DNA from: Bacillota bacterium
GTDB lineage: Bacteria > Bacillota > Clostridia > Christensenellales > CAG-138
DNA: 52,535 nucleotides
Assembly (NCBI GenBank): GCA_023459335.1
Contig: JAEWUO010000011.1
Span: 1-52,535 of the forward strand
Reading direction: 5' to 3'
Part shown: positions 1 to 7,743 of the stretch, in pieces
Layout: every line of letters starts with the position of its first letter
How positions within the stretch are numbered: position 1 is the stretch's first letter
The notes under the pieces: model-generated
The model's input: only the letters and a program-made list of their open reading frames with translations
Database searches by the model: none
Told to the model about the DNA's origin: nothing
Position numbers and translations under genes: made by a program

Positions 1-121
1 AGCTGCTGGATTATGTTCACTGGTTCAACAACATCCGTTTACACGGAACACTTGGATACTTGTCACCAGCAGAGTTTAAGAGATCTCGTACCTTATAAAA
101 TCTGTCCGACTTACTGTTGAC
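1..121 (+). mobile_element. Right end of an IS3-family insertion sequence (partial)
   Basis: The window opens inside an IS3-family element. The transposase reading frame ends at 98 and is followed by a terminal sequence around 103-121 (TGTCCGACTTACTGTTGACA) resembling the right inverted repeat of IS150-type elements. The outer boundary near 121 is an estimate, because the left end and the target duplication lie outside the window. The element interrupts the minus-strand gene that starts at 393. Confidence 0.6.
3..98 (+). CDS. IS3-family transposase, C-terminal fragment
   Basis: The last 31 codons of an IS3-family OrfB transposase are present in frame 3, ending in TAA. The translation contains the family's closing pattern: Trp-Phe-Asn-Asn, then Arg-Leu-His-Gly-Thr-Leu-Gly-Tyr, then Ser-Pro-Ala-Glu-Phe. 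This is the segment after the catalytic Glu of the DDE integrase fold. The rest of the gene lies upstream of base 1. It is incomplete only because the window starts here, and nothing in the visible part looks decayed. Confidence 0.8.
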   Translation: MLDYVHWFNNIRLHGTLGYLSPAEFKRSRTL

Positions 122-393
122 AATCCACTATAAGCTTCATAAGTTTCAATAATCAACGTCTCAAGCAATCGCCTAGTCATCACTGCGCAGCAGTCGTACC
201 AACCTTTTTCGTAAGAACCGTTGATTTGATTTACCACTCGCTCTATATAGCCTCTAGTGTTGTTGAAAATTGAGCTTACTAGTACAAGGTCGCTTTTTGC
301 TTTTTCACCTTCACTAGATGGTTTATATGTAGTTACTATATCATTTTTAATGCCGTTGCATAAATCAAAGACTCTCTGTGCTTCCTCGTACAT
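76..393 (-). pseudogene. Hypothetical protein, 3' end cut off by the IS3 element
   Basis: About 90 native residues are followed by roughly 15 codons that run into the IS sequence before a stop at 76, so the C-terminus is very probably lost. The central segment, with the pattern AVMTRRLLETLIIE preceded by Gly-Trp-Tyr-Asp, resembles the helical core of DUF4145-like proteins; this similarity is recalled, not tested. The gene begins 5 bases after the stop of the DUF5343 gene, behind a weak AGGT ribosome site, so the two formed one minus-strand transcription unit. The DNA is visibly AT-richer than the metabolic genes further in, which suggests acquired DNA. Confidence 0.55.
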
Positions 394-398
394 ATTTT

Positions 399-1094
399 TT
401 ACCTGTGATTATAAATATGCTTAGCCATGCTTTCGAATATTTTATCAATTTGTTCAACCGTTGCCTCAGAAGAAATGTGTATCTGTAAATTGATGTTCAT
501 TGATGGTTGGTTAGGATAAGAGCTCGGTTTCGCGTCAGCTTCAAGTTCCTTTTCCTCGCCTTTGTTACTTGACGTTTTCTTTTGCTCTTTTTTCTCGTTA
601 ACTTTTTTACTGTTTGTTGTTGCCGTTTTCGTTCCATTTTTTACTGCTGATACTTTTTTCACTGTTATCGAGTTTTTAAAAGGATCTGCCTCAACAAGCA
701 GAAGATAGAATGAAACCATCTTAGCTATGGAGCTTGAACCAGCGCCTGTTGCTTTCGAAAACCAGCGTTTAACTGACTCTTTGTCCTTATCTTCTATTAC
801 CGCAATATCCCTCAGTTCTGGTGGGTACACTTCTTCAATAATCTCTTTGCATACTTTCGGATAATCCTGATCATCCCTCCACAAAGTAGCTCTGGACGTA
901 GGTTTTCCATCTTGATCAATAATACCAACTTGCTTTAAATAGGGCATAATGTTATTCGTCGCTGAACGCTCTTCCATATTTAATAAACTTGCTAGTAAAG
1001 TCGGGGAAATAGCATTTGGAATTGATTGAATGAACTTTTGACGCAAATTCCACCAATTACTGGCACTTAACATAGGATATGAGTTGCTAGCCAT
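399..1094 (-). CDS. DUF5343 domain protein
   Basis: A 231-residue protein. The N-terminal ~110 residues match my recollection of DUF5343: Tyr-Pro-Met-Leu, Trp-Trp-Asn-Leu-Arg-Gln-Lys-Phe, then a winged-helix-like region with LKQVGIIDQDGKPT. A low-complexity Lys/Thr/Ser/Glu linker (about residues 145-190) precedes a short C-terminal segment (INLQIHISSEAT) also typical of the family. An ATG at 1112 lies in frame, but it overlaps GGAGG, which is well placed as the ribosome site for the ATG at 1094, so I use 1094. The function is unknown. The partner downstream is the truncated gene at 76-393. The AT-rich base use suggests acquired DNA. Confidence 0.75.
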   Translation of the reverse strand: MASNSYPMLSASNWWNLRQKFIQSIPNAISPTLLASLLNMEERSATNNIMPYLKQVGIIDQDGKPTSRATLWRDDQDYPKVCKEIIEEVYPPELRDIAVIEDKDKESVKRWFSKATGAGSSSIAKMVSFYLLLVEADPFKNSITVKKVSAVKNGTKTATTNSKKVNEKKEQKKTSSNKGEEKELEADAKPSSYPNQPSMNINLQIHISSEATVEQIDKIFESMAKHIYNHR

Positions 1095-1550
1095 ACTTAT
1101 ATATGCCTCCATTCAACAATTTATTTCTTATGTTATCACAAAATATAGCAGTGTCAATGCCACGTGTTGTGCTTATAAGTTAGTACACCTGAATTAAATC
1201 TATAATATAGCAGCCTCTCCCGATCTCTCGAAAGAGGGTGCTTTTTCGCCAAAATCTCACGTTCTTTACCGTACCGAATTACTCCGCCAACGCCTAAATT
1301 TCGAATATACATTCAGGTCAGCATAAAACCCCAATTTGTATGGATTCCGATTTATATCGTGATAAGGACAAACTAAATAATTCCCCCCAAAACTCAAAAA
1401 CGGAACCGGCACGCTCACCGCGCGTTCGTGTTGTTCACACCAAACTGCGAGGCAACGTGCCGGAACCAAAACGTATTATAGATCAACCGTACAAAAAAGC
1501 AAGATAAATTTTGTTATACCGCTATATACCGCGGCATATCCACCTTTGCC
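1095..1550. other. Intergenic region, no convincing gene
   Basis: The stretch between the DUF5343 gene and ilvE holds one terminator-like hairpin (1210-1246). Around 1400-1460 an inverted repeat (CCGGCACG and CGTGCCGG, about 45 bases apart) is visible. A 67-codon minus-strand frame at 1266-1469 has no clear ribosome site or recognisable family, and I do not call it. I see no RNA gene. Confidence 0.4.
1210..1246 (+). terminator. Rho-independent terminator
   Basis: The arms 1210-1218 (GCAGCCTCT) and 1233-1241 (AGAGGGTGC) pair with one mismatch, and five T residues follow at 1242-1246 on the plus strand. No intact plus-strand gene lies directly upstream, so it may be left over from deleted DNA. 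Confidence 0.5.
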
Positions 1551-2630
1551 TTACACCACCCGCAGCGTCCAGCCCCGCGTATCCGGGATTTTTCCGGTCT
1601 GGATGCCCGTGATCGTGTCGTACAGCTTCTGGGAAAGATCGCCCACCTTGCGGTTGTTGATCGCGTACTCTTCGCCCATGTACCGAAGCACGCCCATCGG
1701 CGAAATCACCGCCGCCGTGCCGCTGGCGAAGGCTTCCTTCAGTTCGCCCTTCTTCGCCGCCTCGATTACCTCGTCGATGGAGACCTTCCGCTCGCTGTGC
1801 TTCACGCCCCACTCTTTTAAAAGCGTGAGCACGGAGTCCCGCGTGATGCCGGGCAGGATCGTGCCCGCGAGCGGCGCCGTGACGACCTCGTCCCCGATCC
1901 TGAAGAACGCGTTGGAGGAGCCGACTTCCTCAATGTATTTATGCTCGTGCGCGTCGAGCCAGAGCACGTCGTTGCAGTCGCACTCGTTCGCCTTCTGCGA
2001 GGCGCGGAGGCTGCCGGCGTAGTTGCCTCCGACCTTGGCGTAGCCCGTGCCGCCGTGCGCCGCGCGGATGTATTCGTCCTCCACGAAGATGCGCGTGGTG
2101 GAGAGCTTGCCGCGGTTGGCCGCGTAATACGGGCCGGACGGGGCGAGGATGATCATAAAGCGGTAATGGTGCGCGGCCTTGACGCCCAGCGCGGCGTCGT
2201 CCGCGATGATGAACGGACGGACGTAGAGCGAGGTAAAGGGCGCGTCCGGCACCCAGTCCGCGTCCTCTTTGACGGTCGCTTTCACCGCCGCGACGAACAG
2301 TTCCTCGTCCATCTGCGGCATGCAGATGCGCTCGTTGGTGCGGTTGAGGCGGCGCGCGTTCATCTCCGGACGGAAGAGCAGGACGTGGCCGTCCGCCGTC
2401 TTGTACGCCTTCATGCCCTCGAACATCATCTGCGCGTAGTGCAGCACGCTCGACGCGGGACTCAGCATAATGTCGCCGTAGGGGACGATGCGCCCGTCGT
2501 GCCAGCCCAGGCCGTCGTCATATTCCATCACGAACATGTGGTCGGTAAACTGCTTGCCGAATACGAGTTCGTTGGGGTCGGGTTTGGGCTTGGGATTCTG
2601 ATTCCTCGTCACCGGAAAAACGTAATTCAT
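1551..2630 (-). CDS. ilvE: Branched-chain amino acid aminotransferase
   Basis: Pyridoxal-phosphate enzyme that interconverts Leu, Ile and Val with their 2-oxoacids using glutamate/2-oxoglutarate. The 359 residues match the longer type II BCAT subfamily. Visible landmarks are MMFEGMKAY near residue 90, the RPEMNARRLNRT phosphate-binding region, the PLP lysine in GYAKVGGNYAGSL (about residue 200), and EVGSSNAFF. It lies 58 bases downstream of the Nit2-like gene in the unit preceded by the T-box, so an amino-acid-starvation signal probably controls it. The 2-oxoacid:ferredoxin oxidoreductase at 5095-7719 could consume its 2-oxoacid products. The identification is firm. Confidence 0.95.
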   Translation of the reverse strand: MNYVFPVTRNQNPKPKPDPNELVFGKQFTDHMFVMEYDDGLGWHDGRIVPYGDIMLSPASSVLHYAQMMFEGMKAYKTADGHVLLFRPEMNARRLNRTNERICMPQMDEELFVAAVKATVKEDADWVPDAPFTSLYVRPFIIADDAALGVKAAHHYRFMIILAPSGPYYAANRGKLSTTRIFVEDEYIRAAHGGTGYAKVGGNYAGSLRASQKANECDCNDVLWLDAHEHKYIEEVGSSNAFFRIGDEVVTAPLAGTILPGITRDSVLTLLKEWGVKHSERKVSIDEVIEAAKKGELKEAFASGTAAVISPMGVLRYMGEEYAINNRKVGDLSQKLYDTITGIQTGKIPDTRGWTLRVV

Positions 2631-2688
2631 TTCATTTCACCTCTGCTCATTCTTCTCTATTATCAACCGTTTTCCGTCCGGCGGAATT

Positions 2689-3519
2689 TTACCGAACGGT
2701 TCCGGCATTCGATCCTTTGCTGTTTGTTCCGCGCAAATCACCGTAGAGATCCGGCCTGCGGTCGTTCCAAACCGGGAGTTCCGCCCTGAGCCGCGGCAGA
2801 TCTTCCAACTCCAGCCGCGCGCGGACGACGCATTCCCCGCCGCCCGCCTTCGCAAGCGTTTCGCCGCGCGGGGAGACGATTTCCGAGCGCCCGCCGTACT
2901 GAACGCTGCCCGCTCGCCCGCAGCCGTTGCAGAGCGCGGCGTAAAGCTGGTTTTCGATCGCGCGCGCCCTGAGCAGAACGCCGAGCTGCCCGATGCGCGG
3001 CCGCGGCCACTGCGCGGCTACGAAGAGTATGCTAAGCCCCGTCAGCGCGAGCGAGCGCGCCAGTTCGGGAAAGCGGATGTCGTAGCAGATCATCGCCGCG
3101 CAGGACACGCCGTCCAGCGGAAAGCGTACGAGCGCGTTTCCCGCCGTATACGCGGCCGCCTCGCCCATCGGGGAGAAGAGGTGCGTCTTATCGTATTCGG
3201 CGGCAAGGGCGCCCTCGCGGGAGAACACATACGCCGTGTTATACAGCGCGCCGTGTTTGCGGGTCGTGACGCTGCCGGCGAGGATGTTGACGTTCAGCTC
3301 GCGGGCGAGCGGCGCAAAGAGCGCTTTTGTGCGCGCGCCGTCTTCGTCCGCCTGCGCGGGATCGGCGCTTGCCGGCGAGAAACCGGTGTTCCAGAGCTCC
3401 GGCAGCACGACGACGTCCGTTTTTTTCCGCGCGGCCCTGCGTACGAGCGTCTCCGCGCGGGCGAAGTTCCGTTCGGGGTCGCCGGGAAGGACATTCATCT
3501 GCACACAGGAGATGACCAC
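2689..3519 (-). CDS. Carbon-nitrogen hydrolase, Nit2/omega-amidase type
   Basis: A 276-residue nitrilase-superfamily amidohydrolase. The Glu-Lys-Cys triad is visible: Glu in VVVLPELWNTGFSP, Lys in YDKTHLFSPMGE and Cys in MICYDIRFPEL. The CYDIRFPEL form is that of Nit2/YafV omega-amidases, which hydrolyse 2-oxoglutaramate or 2-oxosuccinamate left by amino-donor transamination; this would suit the adjacent aminotransferase. The frame is open back to 3690, but that extension runs through the T-box terminator. I place the start at GTG 3519, which has AAAGGAG six bases upstream and yields the family's normal N-terminus (VVISCVQMN). The exact substrate is inferred. Confidence 0.85.
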   Translation of the reverse strand: MVISCVQMNVLPGDPERNFARAETLVRRAARKKTDVVVLPELWNTGFSPASADPAQADEDGARTKALFAPLARELNVNILAGSVTTRKHGALYNTAYVFSREGALAAEYDKTHLFSPMGEAAAYTAGNALVRFPLDGVSCAAMICYDIRFPELARSLALTGLSILFVAAQWPRPRIGQLGVLLRARAIENQLYAALCNGCGRAGSVQYGGRSEIVSPRGETLAKAGGGECVVRARLELEDLPRLRAELPVWNDRRPDLYGDLRGTNSKGSNAGTVR

Positions 3520-3574
3520 GCCGCGCTCCTTTCCGCCGGAGACAAAACCTCCGCGAGTCAAAAGAAAAACCGTA

Positions 3575-3872
3575 CCTGCGGATAATAAAACACCCGTCGC
3601 AAGAAAATATCTTGAGACGGGCGATCGGTTCTCTCCCGCGGTACCACTCAACTTGCGCCGGAACCGGCGCCACTCGTCAGGCTCTATCAAGCCCTGCGCC
3701 TTGACGCGGCGTCTACGGAAAACCCTACGCGGCAGCGATATGCATACTTTTCGAATTTTCAGCTACGAAGCGATGGGATATTGAACACGCGCGCCGCCGG
3801 ATTTTCACCCTCTCCGGCTCTCTGAATGCTGCCTGTCCGTCCGTCTTCGTCACAGCTTTTCTTTATGAAATT
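3575..3872 (-). ncRNA. T-box leader with terminator
   Basis: Read on the minus strand, the region contains the T-box core AGTGGTACCGCGGGAGAG (plus coordinates around 3631-3648), stem I landmarks (AGAGAGCCGG, then GGTGAAAATCCGG around 3800-3825) and an intrinsic terminator (arms 3616-3623 and 3591-3598 with an inner CAAGA/TCTTG stem, then TTTTATTAT). Uncharged tRNA binding would favour the antiterminator and allow transcription of the amidohydrolase and ilvE. In the presumed specifier loop, between a stem-I base helix (ACGAAG/CTTCGT) and the next helix, ATC occurs at 3779-3777 and again at 3774-3772. An isoleucine specifier is therefore plausible but not proven. Confidence 0.88.
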
Positions 3873-3878
3873 TCCTGC

Positions 3879-3907
3879 ATGATACCAGTTTTATCAACAT
3901 TTGTCAA
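3879..3907 (-). promoter_or_regulatory. Promoter of the T-box/ilvE unit
   Basis: On the minus strand TTGACA (3907-3902) and TATCAT (3884-3879) are separated by 17 bases. The predicted start near 3872 falls at the 5' edge of the T-box. Confidence 0.75.
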
Positions 3908-3954
3908 TGCATTTTTATGCTGTTTGATACTGCCCTGCCGTTTGCGCAATTCGA

Positions 3955-3983
3955 TTGCAGTTCCCGCGCGCGTTCGCTATAAT
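3955..3983 (+). promoter_or_regulatory. Promoter of the diguanylate cyclase gene
   Basis: TTGCAG (3955-3960) and a perfect TATAAT (3978-3983) are spaced by 17 bases. Transcription would start near 3990, which rules out the upstream in-frame ATG at 3879 as the translation start. Confidence 0.7.
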
Positions 3984-4013
3984 TGGGTTACACAAGTGAG
4001 GGTTACACCGCTT

Positions 4014-5084
4014 ATGCGCCTGATCAATCAATTTGGCGAGCGGATTCGCGCTTCGCTGCTCGACGAAACCGAGCGGCGTTATTTTCTGTTCGTCTGCATC
4101 TACGCAATGCTCTCGGTGATCGCCGCCGTCATGACGGTTGCGAATATCCTGACGAAAAAAGGGCCGCTGACCATCGCGACCCTCGTTTACTCCTTATTCT
4201 GCGCGCTGATCTTCGCGCTGCTTCTGAAAAAGAGAATCAGCCTGTATTTTTCGCAGGCGGCGTTCATCGTCAGCTTCTTTCTGCTCCTGACGTTCTTCAT
4301 CGTTTCCGGTATGCCGGACGGGTTCAGCATCCTCTGGGTCTGCTTCCTGCCGGCCTGCGGCCTGCTGGCGTTCGGACGAAAAACGGGCACCATCCTCTGC
4401 GCCGTTATGCTGCTGGAGCTGATGTTCCTGCTGCATACGCGGCTCGGGCTGTCCCTCGTTCATTACGACTATGGCGTTACGTTCAAAATGCGCTTTCCGC
4501 TGATCTACATCGCGTTCTGGGGCGTGTCCTTCGTGCTGGAAACCATCCGCGAGCTGACGCAGCGCAAACTGCTCGAAACGCAGGAGCGGTATCGCTATCT
4601 TTACTCGCACGATGCGCTGACGGAGGTTTATAACCGTTACGGCTTCAACGAACTGATGGACCGTTATTTTCAGGAGAAACGGAGCCCGCTCGGCCTGATT
4701 ATCCTCGATATCGACCGCTTCAAATCCATCAACGACCTGTACGGGCATATGCAGGGCGACGTCGTGCTGCAGTACGCGGCGCGTCTTATCGCCAGAGGCG
4801 CCGGCCCCGACGCCAGCGTCTGCCGCTGGGGCGGCGAGGAATTCGCGGTGCTGATCCCCGGCTGCGCCGATCTCCGCTCCGTTGCCGAACGGCTTGCGGT
4901 ACAGCTTCGCACCAGCGAGATTCCCCTGGAAAACGGGTGCGTTCAAATCACCGCGAGCATCGGCGCGGTGCTCGCGAGCGACACGGGCGTCTGCACCGCG
5001 GCGCAGCTTGTCACCCTTGCGGATCAGTGCCTTTACCGCGCCAAGGTGAACGGACGGGACTGTGTCGAGTGTGCCGAACGATAA
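4014..5084 (+). CDS. Membrane-anchored diguanylate cyclase (GGDEF)
   Basis: A 356-residue protein predicted to make cyclic di-GMP from two GTP. The N-terminal ~190 residues contain about six hydrophobic membrane segments. A short linker leads to a GGDEF domain (about residues 195-350) with LDIDRFKSINDLYGH (metal-binding Asp) and the active-site loop RWGGEEF, an accepted variant. The RxxD inhibitory I-site is not seen at its usual place five residues before the loop, so product inhibition through it is unlikely. The start at 4014 is preferred to 3879 because the promoter lies between them and GAGGG precedes the 4014 ATG. It converges with the vor operon, leaving only 10 bases between stops. 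Its product could act on the PilZ protein at 23096. Confidence 0.88.
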   Translation: MRLINQFGERIRASLLDETERRYFLFVCIYAMLSVIAAVMTVANILTKKGPLTIATLVYSLFCALIFALLLKKRISLYFSQAAFIVSFFLLLTFFIVSGMPDGFSILWVCFLPACGLLAFGRKTGTILCAVMLLELMFLLHTRLGLSLVHYDYGVTFKMRFPLIYIAFWGVSFVLETIRELTQRKLLETQERYRYLYSHDALTEVYNRYGFNELMDRYFQEKRSPLGLIILDIDRFKSINDLYGHMQGDVVLQYAARLIARGAGPDASVCRWGGEEFAVLIPGCADLRSVAERLAVQLRTSEIPLENGCVQITASIGAVLASDTGVCTAAQLVTLADQCLYRAKVNGRDCVECAER

Positions 5085-5094
5085 CGCGGCCGCC

Positions 5095-5694
5095 TTATCC
5101 GATCTTTTTCGACGGAACGTTCGGCCGGAGCCGTTCGATTTCATCCTCCCGATAAGCCCTCCCGAGCGCGAGGGCTTTTTGATTGGCTTCGAGCAGATGC
5201 TTTTTCTGCTCCGGCAGCGCTTTTTTCAGCGCGGCTTCGATTTCTTCCTTGCCAAATGGCAGGCGCTCGCCGAGCAGCTTTCCAAGCAGGATCATATTCG
5301 CCAACCCGTCGAGCGACGCGTCCGCCGCCATCTTTGCCGCGGGCAGAGAGAAGTATGTTACGTCCGCGCGCGTCTGCGCCGCAGGGATCAGCGAGGAATC
5401 CAGCACGATCGCGCCGCCCGGCGCAACCTTTGGTTCAAATGCCTGATAGGACGGCAGGTTCATGGCGACCAGTACGTCCGGCTCCGCGACGATCGGCGAA
5501 CCGATGGGCGAGCCGCTGACGATGATGCCGCAGTTCGCGGTGCCGCCGCGCATCTCCGGCCCGTAGGAGGGCAGCCACGTCACCTGTTTCCCGCTCCCGC
5601 TTGCGGCGAGCGCGATCAGCTTGCCCAGAAAGAGTACGCCCTGCCCGCCGAACCCGGCGATCAGGATGCGGATGGTTTCATCGCGTTTTGTCAT
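5095..5694 (-). CDS. vorA: 2-oxoacid:ferredoxin oxidoreductase, gamma subunit
   Basis: A 199-residue gamma subunit of a four-subunit, CoA-dependent 2-oxoacid:ferredoxin oxidoreductase. It contains the family opening ILIAGFGGQGVLFLGKLIA and SYGPEMRGGTANC near residue 60. An open frame extends back to 5802, but the ATG at 5694 has AAGGAGG upstream and overlaps the beta-subunit stop by ATGA, so it is the start. It is the last gene of the delta-alpha-beta-gamma operon. Subunit letters are used inconsistently for this family, so the symbol is provisional. Confidence 0.88.
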   Translation of the reverse strand: MTKRDETIRILIAGFGGQGVLFLGKLIALAASGSGKQVTWLPSYGPEMRGGTANCGIIVSGSPIGSPIVAEPDVLVAMNLPSYQAFEPKVAPGGAIVLDSSLIPAAQTRADVTYFSLPAAKMAADASLDGLANMILLGKLLGERLPFGKEEIEAALKKALPEQKKHLLEANQKALALGRAYREDEIERLRPNVPSKKIG

Positions 5695-6446
5695 AGATTC
5701 GTCGCCTCCTTTGCGCTGCGGTCGAGAAATACGCCGAGGGGATAATACGGGATCATCGCGGTTTCGATCCAGCCGAGCGCGGCCTGCGGCGCCATGCCCC
5801 AATTGGTCGGGCAGGCGGAGAGCACCTCGACCAGCGAGAATCCGCGCCCTTCGATCTGATTGCGAAACGCACGTTCGATCTTCTTTTTTGCGTCGAGCAC
5901 GTTTTTTACAGAGTTGAGCGCCGTGCGCGCGATGTACTCCGGCCCGTCGAGCTGGGAGAGCATCTCGCTGACTTTGACGGGAAACCCGCAGCTGACCGTG
6001 TCTCGGCCAAAGGGCGAGGTTTGCGTCACCTGCCCGGGCAGAGTGGTCGGCGCCATCTGACCGCCGGTCATGCCGTAGACCGCGTTGTTGACGAAGATCA
6101 CCGTGATGTTTTCATTCCGTGCGGCGGCATGCACGGCTTCCGCCATGCCGATGCTCGCGAGATCCCCGTCGCCCTGATAGGAAAACACGATGCTTTCGGG
6201 GTTCGCGCGTTTGAGTCCCGTCGCGACGGCGGGCGCGCGCCCGTGCGCGGCGACGATCATGTCGCAGTCGAAATAATTGTATGCCAGCACAGCGCACCCT
6301 ACGGGCGCGACGCCGACCGTGCGGCCTTGTACGCCCAGCGCGTCGATTGCCTCCGCCACGAGACGGTGGACGACGCCGTGAGTGCAGCCAGGGCAGTAGT
6401 GCGTATGCGCCTGCGTCAGTGCACGGGGCCTTTGAGATACGATCAT
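5691..6446 (-). CDS. vorC: 2-oxoacid:ferredoxin oxidoreductase, beta (TPP-binding) subunit
   Basis: A 251-residue thiamine-diphosphate-binding subunit. HYCPGCTHG (residues ~17-25) provides the conserved Cys pair. GDGDLASIGMAEAVHAAARN with VNNAVYGMTGGQ forms the Mg-TPP motif. The start at 6446 has GGGAGG upstream and overlaps the alpha-subunit stop by ATGA; the longer frame to 6548 is rejected. With the alpha, gamma and ferredoxin subunits it would oxidatively decarboxylate a 2-oxoacid to an acyl-CoA and reduce ferredoxin, or run in reverse. Substrate preference (2-oxoisovalerate or 2-oxoglutarate) cannot be settled from sequence; nearby ilvE favours branched-chain acids. Confidence 0.88.
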   Translation of the reverse strand: MIVSQRPRALTQAHTHYCPGCTHGVVHRLVAEAIDALGVQGRTVGVAPVGCAVLAYNYFDCDMIVAAHGRAPAVATGLKRANPESIVFSYQGDGDLASIGMAEAVHAAARNENITVIFVNNAVYGMTGGQMAPTTLPGQVTQTSPFGRDTVSCGFPVKVSEMLSQLDGPEYIARTALNSVKNVLDAKKKIERAFRNQIEGRGFSLVEVLSACPTNWGMAPQAALGWIETAMIPYYPLGVFLDRSAKEATNL

Positions 6447-7507
6447 ATGCTGTTTCCTCCCGCCGCGTTTCGAATCGCCGTGAGCACCTGCTCCGGCGAC
6501 GGGATGATTCCGCCGACGCGGGAAACGAGTGTAACCGGCCGCAAGCAACGCATCGCCAGCTCGATATCTTCGATCATCTGCCCCATGGACAGTTCCACCG
6601 ATAAAAAGTGTTTTACGCGGTTTGCCGCGGTTTTCAGCGCCTCGGTTGGAAACGGCCAGAGCGTAATCGGGCGGATCATCCCAGCGCGGATGCCTTCCTC
6701 CCGCGCGGACGCGACCGCGTTTTTTGAGACGCGCGCCGCGATGCCGTATGCGACCACACAGACGTCCGCGTCGTCCATCCGATACGATTCATAGAGCGTT
6801 TCGCGCTCCCGAACGGTTTGATAACGCGCGAACCGGTCGAGGTTTTTCCGTTCCAATACCTCCGACTGAAGATACAGCGAGGTGATAATGTTCTTCTCCC
6901 GCGCCAAATCCGTGCCGGTGAGCGACCAGGGCTTTTCACAGGCTGCCTGTACGGGCGTTTCCCGCAGAACAGGCTCCATCATCTGCCCGATTGTTCCGTC
7001 CGCGAGGATCATCGCGGTCATGCGGTATTTGTCCGCGAGATCGAACCCTTTGATCGTCAGGTCCGCCATCTCCTGCACGGAAGCGGGCGCGAGCACGATA
7101 TTGCGAAAGTCGCCGTGCCCGCCGCCGCGCGTCGCCTGAAAATAATCCGACTGCGAGGGCTGTATGCCGCCGAGACCGGGGCCGCCGCGCTGCACGTTGA
7201 CTACGAGCGCGGGCAGGTCGCTTCCGGCGAGGTAGGAAAGCCCCTCGCTTTTCAGCGAGATGCCGGGGCTGCTGGAGCTGGTCATCGCGCGCTTTCCCGC
7301 CGCGGACGCGCCGTAGACCATGTGGATGGCCGCGATTTCGCTCTCCGCCTGTAAAAAAACGCCTCCGACAGCCGGCATGCGCTTCGCCAGATAGGCGGCA
7401 ATCTCCGTCTGCGGGGTGATCGGGTATCCGAAATAATGACGGCAGCCTGCTTGTACCGCCGCCTCGGCAAGGGCTTCGTTCCCCTTCATCAATACTCTCT
7501 CCGCCAT
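6443..7507 (-). CDS. vorB: 2-oxoacid:ferredoxin oxidoreductase, alpha subunit (VorB type)
   Basis: A 354-residue alpha subunit (pyrimidine-binding plus transketolase C-terminal domain). The N-terminus MAERVLMKGNEALAEAA, GYPITPQTEIAAYLAKRMP, the SSSSPGISLKSEG loop and GGPGLGGIQPSQSDYFQAT are those of proteins usually annotated as 3-methyl-2-oxobutanoate dehydrogenase subunit VorB. The start at 7507 follows GGAGAGG; the open frame to 7681 only shadows the ferredoxin gene. Its stop overlaps the beta start by ATGA, and 5 bases separate it from the ferredoxin subunit stop. Confidence 0.9.
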   Translation of the reverse strand: MAERVLMKGNEALAEAAVQAGCRHYFGYPITPQTEIAAYLAKRMPAVGGVFLQAESEIAAIHMVYGASAAGKRAMTSSSSPGISLKSEGLSYLAGSDLPALVVNVQRGGPGLGGIQPSQSDYFQATRGGGHGDFRNIVLAPASVQEMADLTIKGFDLADKYRMTAMILADGTIGQMMEPVLRETPVQAACEKPWSLTGTDLAREKNIITSLYLQSEVLERKNLDRFARYQTVRERETLYESYRMDDADVCVVAYGIAARVSKNAVASAREEGIRAGMIRPITLWPFPTEALKTAANRVKHFLSVELSMGQMIEDIELAMRCLRPVTLVSRVGGIIPSPEQVLTAIRNAAGGNSI

Positions 7508-7512
7508 AGCCG

Positions 7513-7719
7513 TTACCTCTCCACCGTGATCGCGCAATCCGGGCACATCACCGCGCAGAAACCGCAGCCGATGCAGCGCGATTCGTCCGTCACCTCGGCG
7601 GGGGAGTGCCCCTTGCGGTTGATCCGCCGCGCGTCGATGCGCAATATCTGTTTCGGACAAGCGCCGGTGCAGAGCCCGCATCCTTTGCAGCGTTCCGTAT
7701 CGATTGTTACTTTCGCCAT
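7513..7719 (-). CDS. vorD: 2-oxoacid:ferredoxin oxidoreductase, delta subunit (2[4Fe-4S] ferredoxin)
   Basis: A 68-residue ferredoxin-like subunit with two CxxCxxCxxxCP clusters: CKGCGLCTGACP near the N-terminus and CIGCGFCAVMCP near the C-terminus. It passes electrons from the TPP subunit to soluble ferredoxin. An upstream in-frame ATG at 7761 falls within the operator region, so MAKVTID at 7719, with GAGG upstream, is taken as the start. It is the first gene of the operon, directly behind the twin operators. Confidence 0.9.
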   Translation of the reverse strand: MAKVTIDTERCKGCGLCTGACPKQILRIDARRINRKGHSPAEVTDESRCIGCGFCAVMCPDCAITVER

Positions 7720-7743
7720 TACAGCCTCTTTGAATGATTTATA

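Noticed and set aside
1266..1469. 67-codon minus-strand frame
   Set aside because: No ribosome site, no recognisable family and isolated in a low-information gap; could be real but not supportable.
1941..2789. 282-codon plus-strand frame opposite ilvE and the amidohydrolase 3' end
   Set aside because: Antisense shadow with Val/Arg/His-rich composition; the minus-strand gene is certain.
3520..3690. N-terminal extension of the amidohydrolase
   Set aside because: It overlaps the T-box antiterminator and terminator, and a ribosome site precedes the GTG at 3519.
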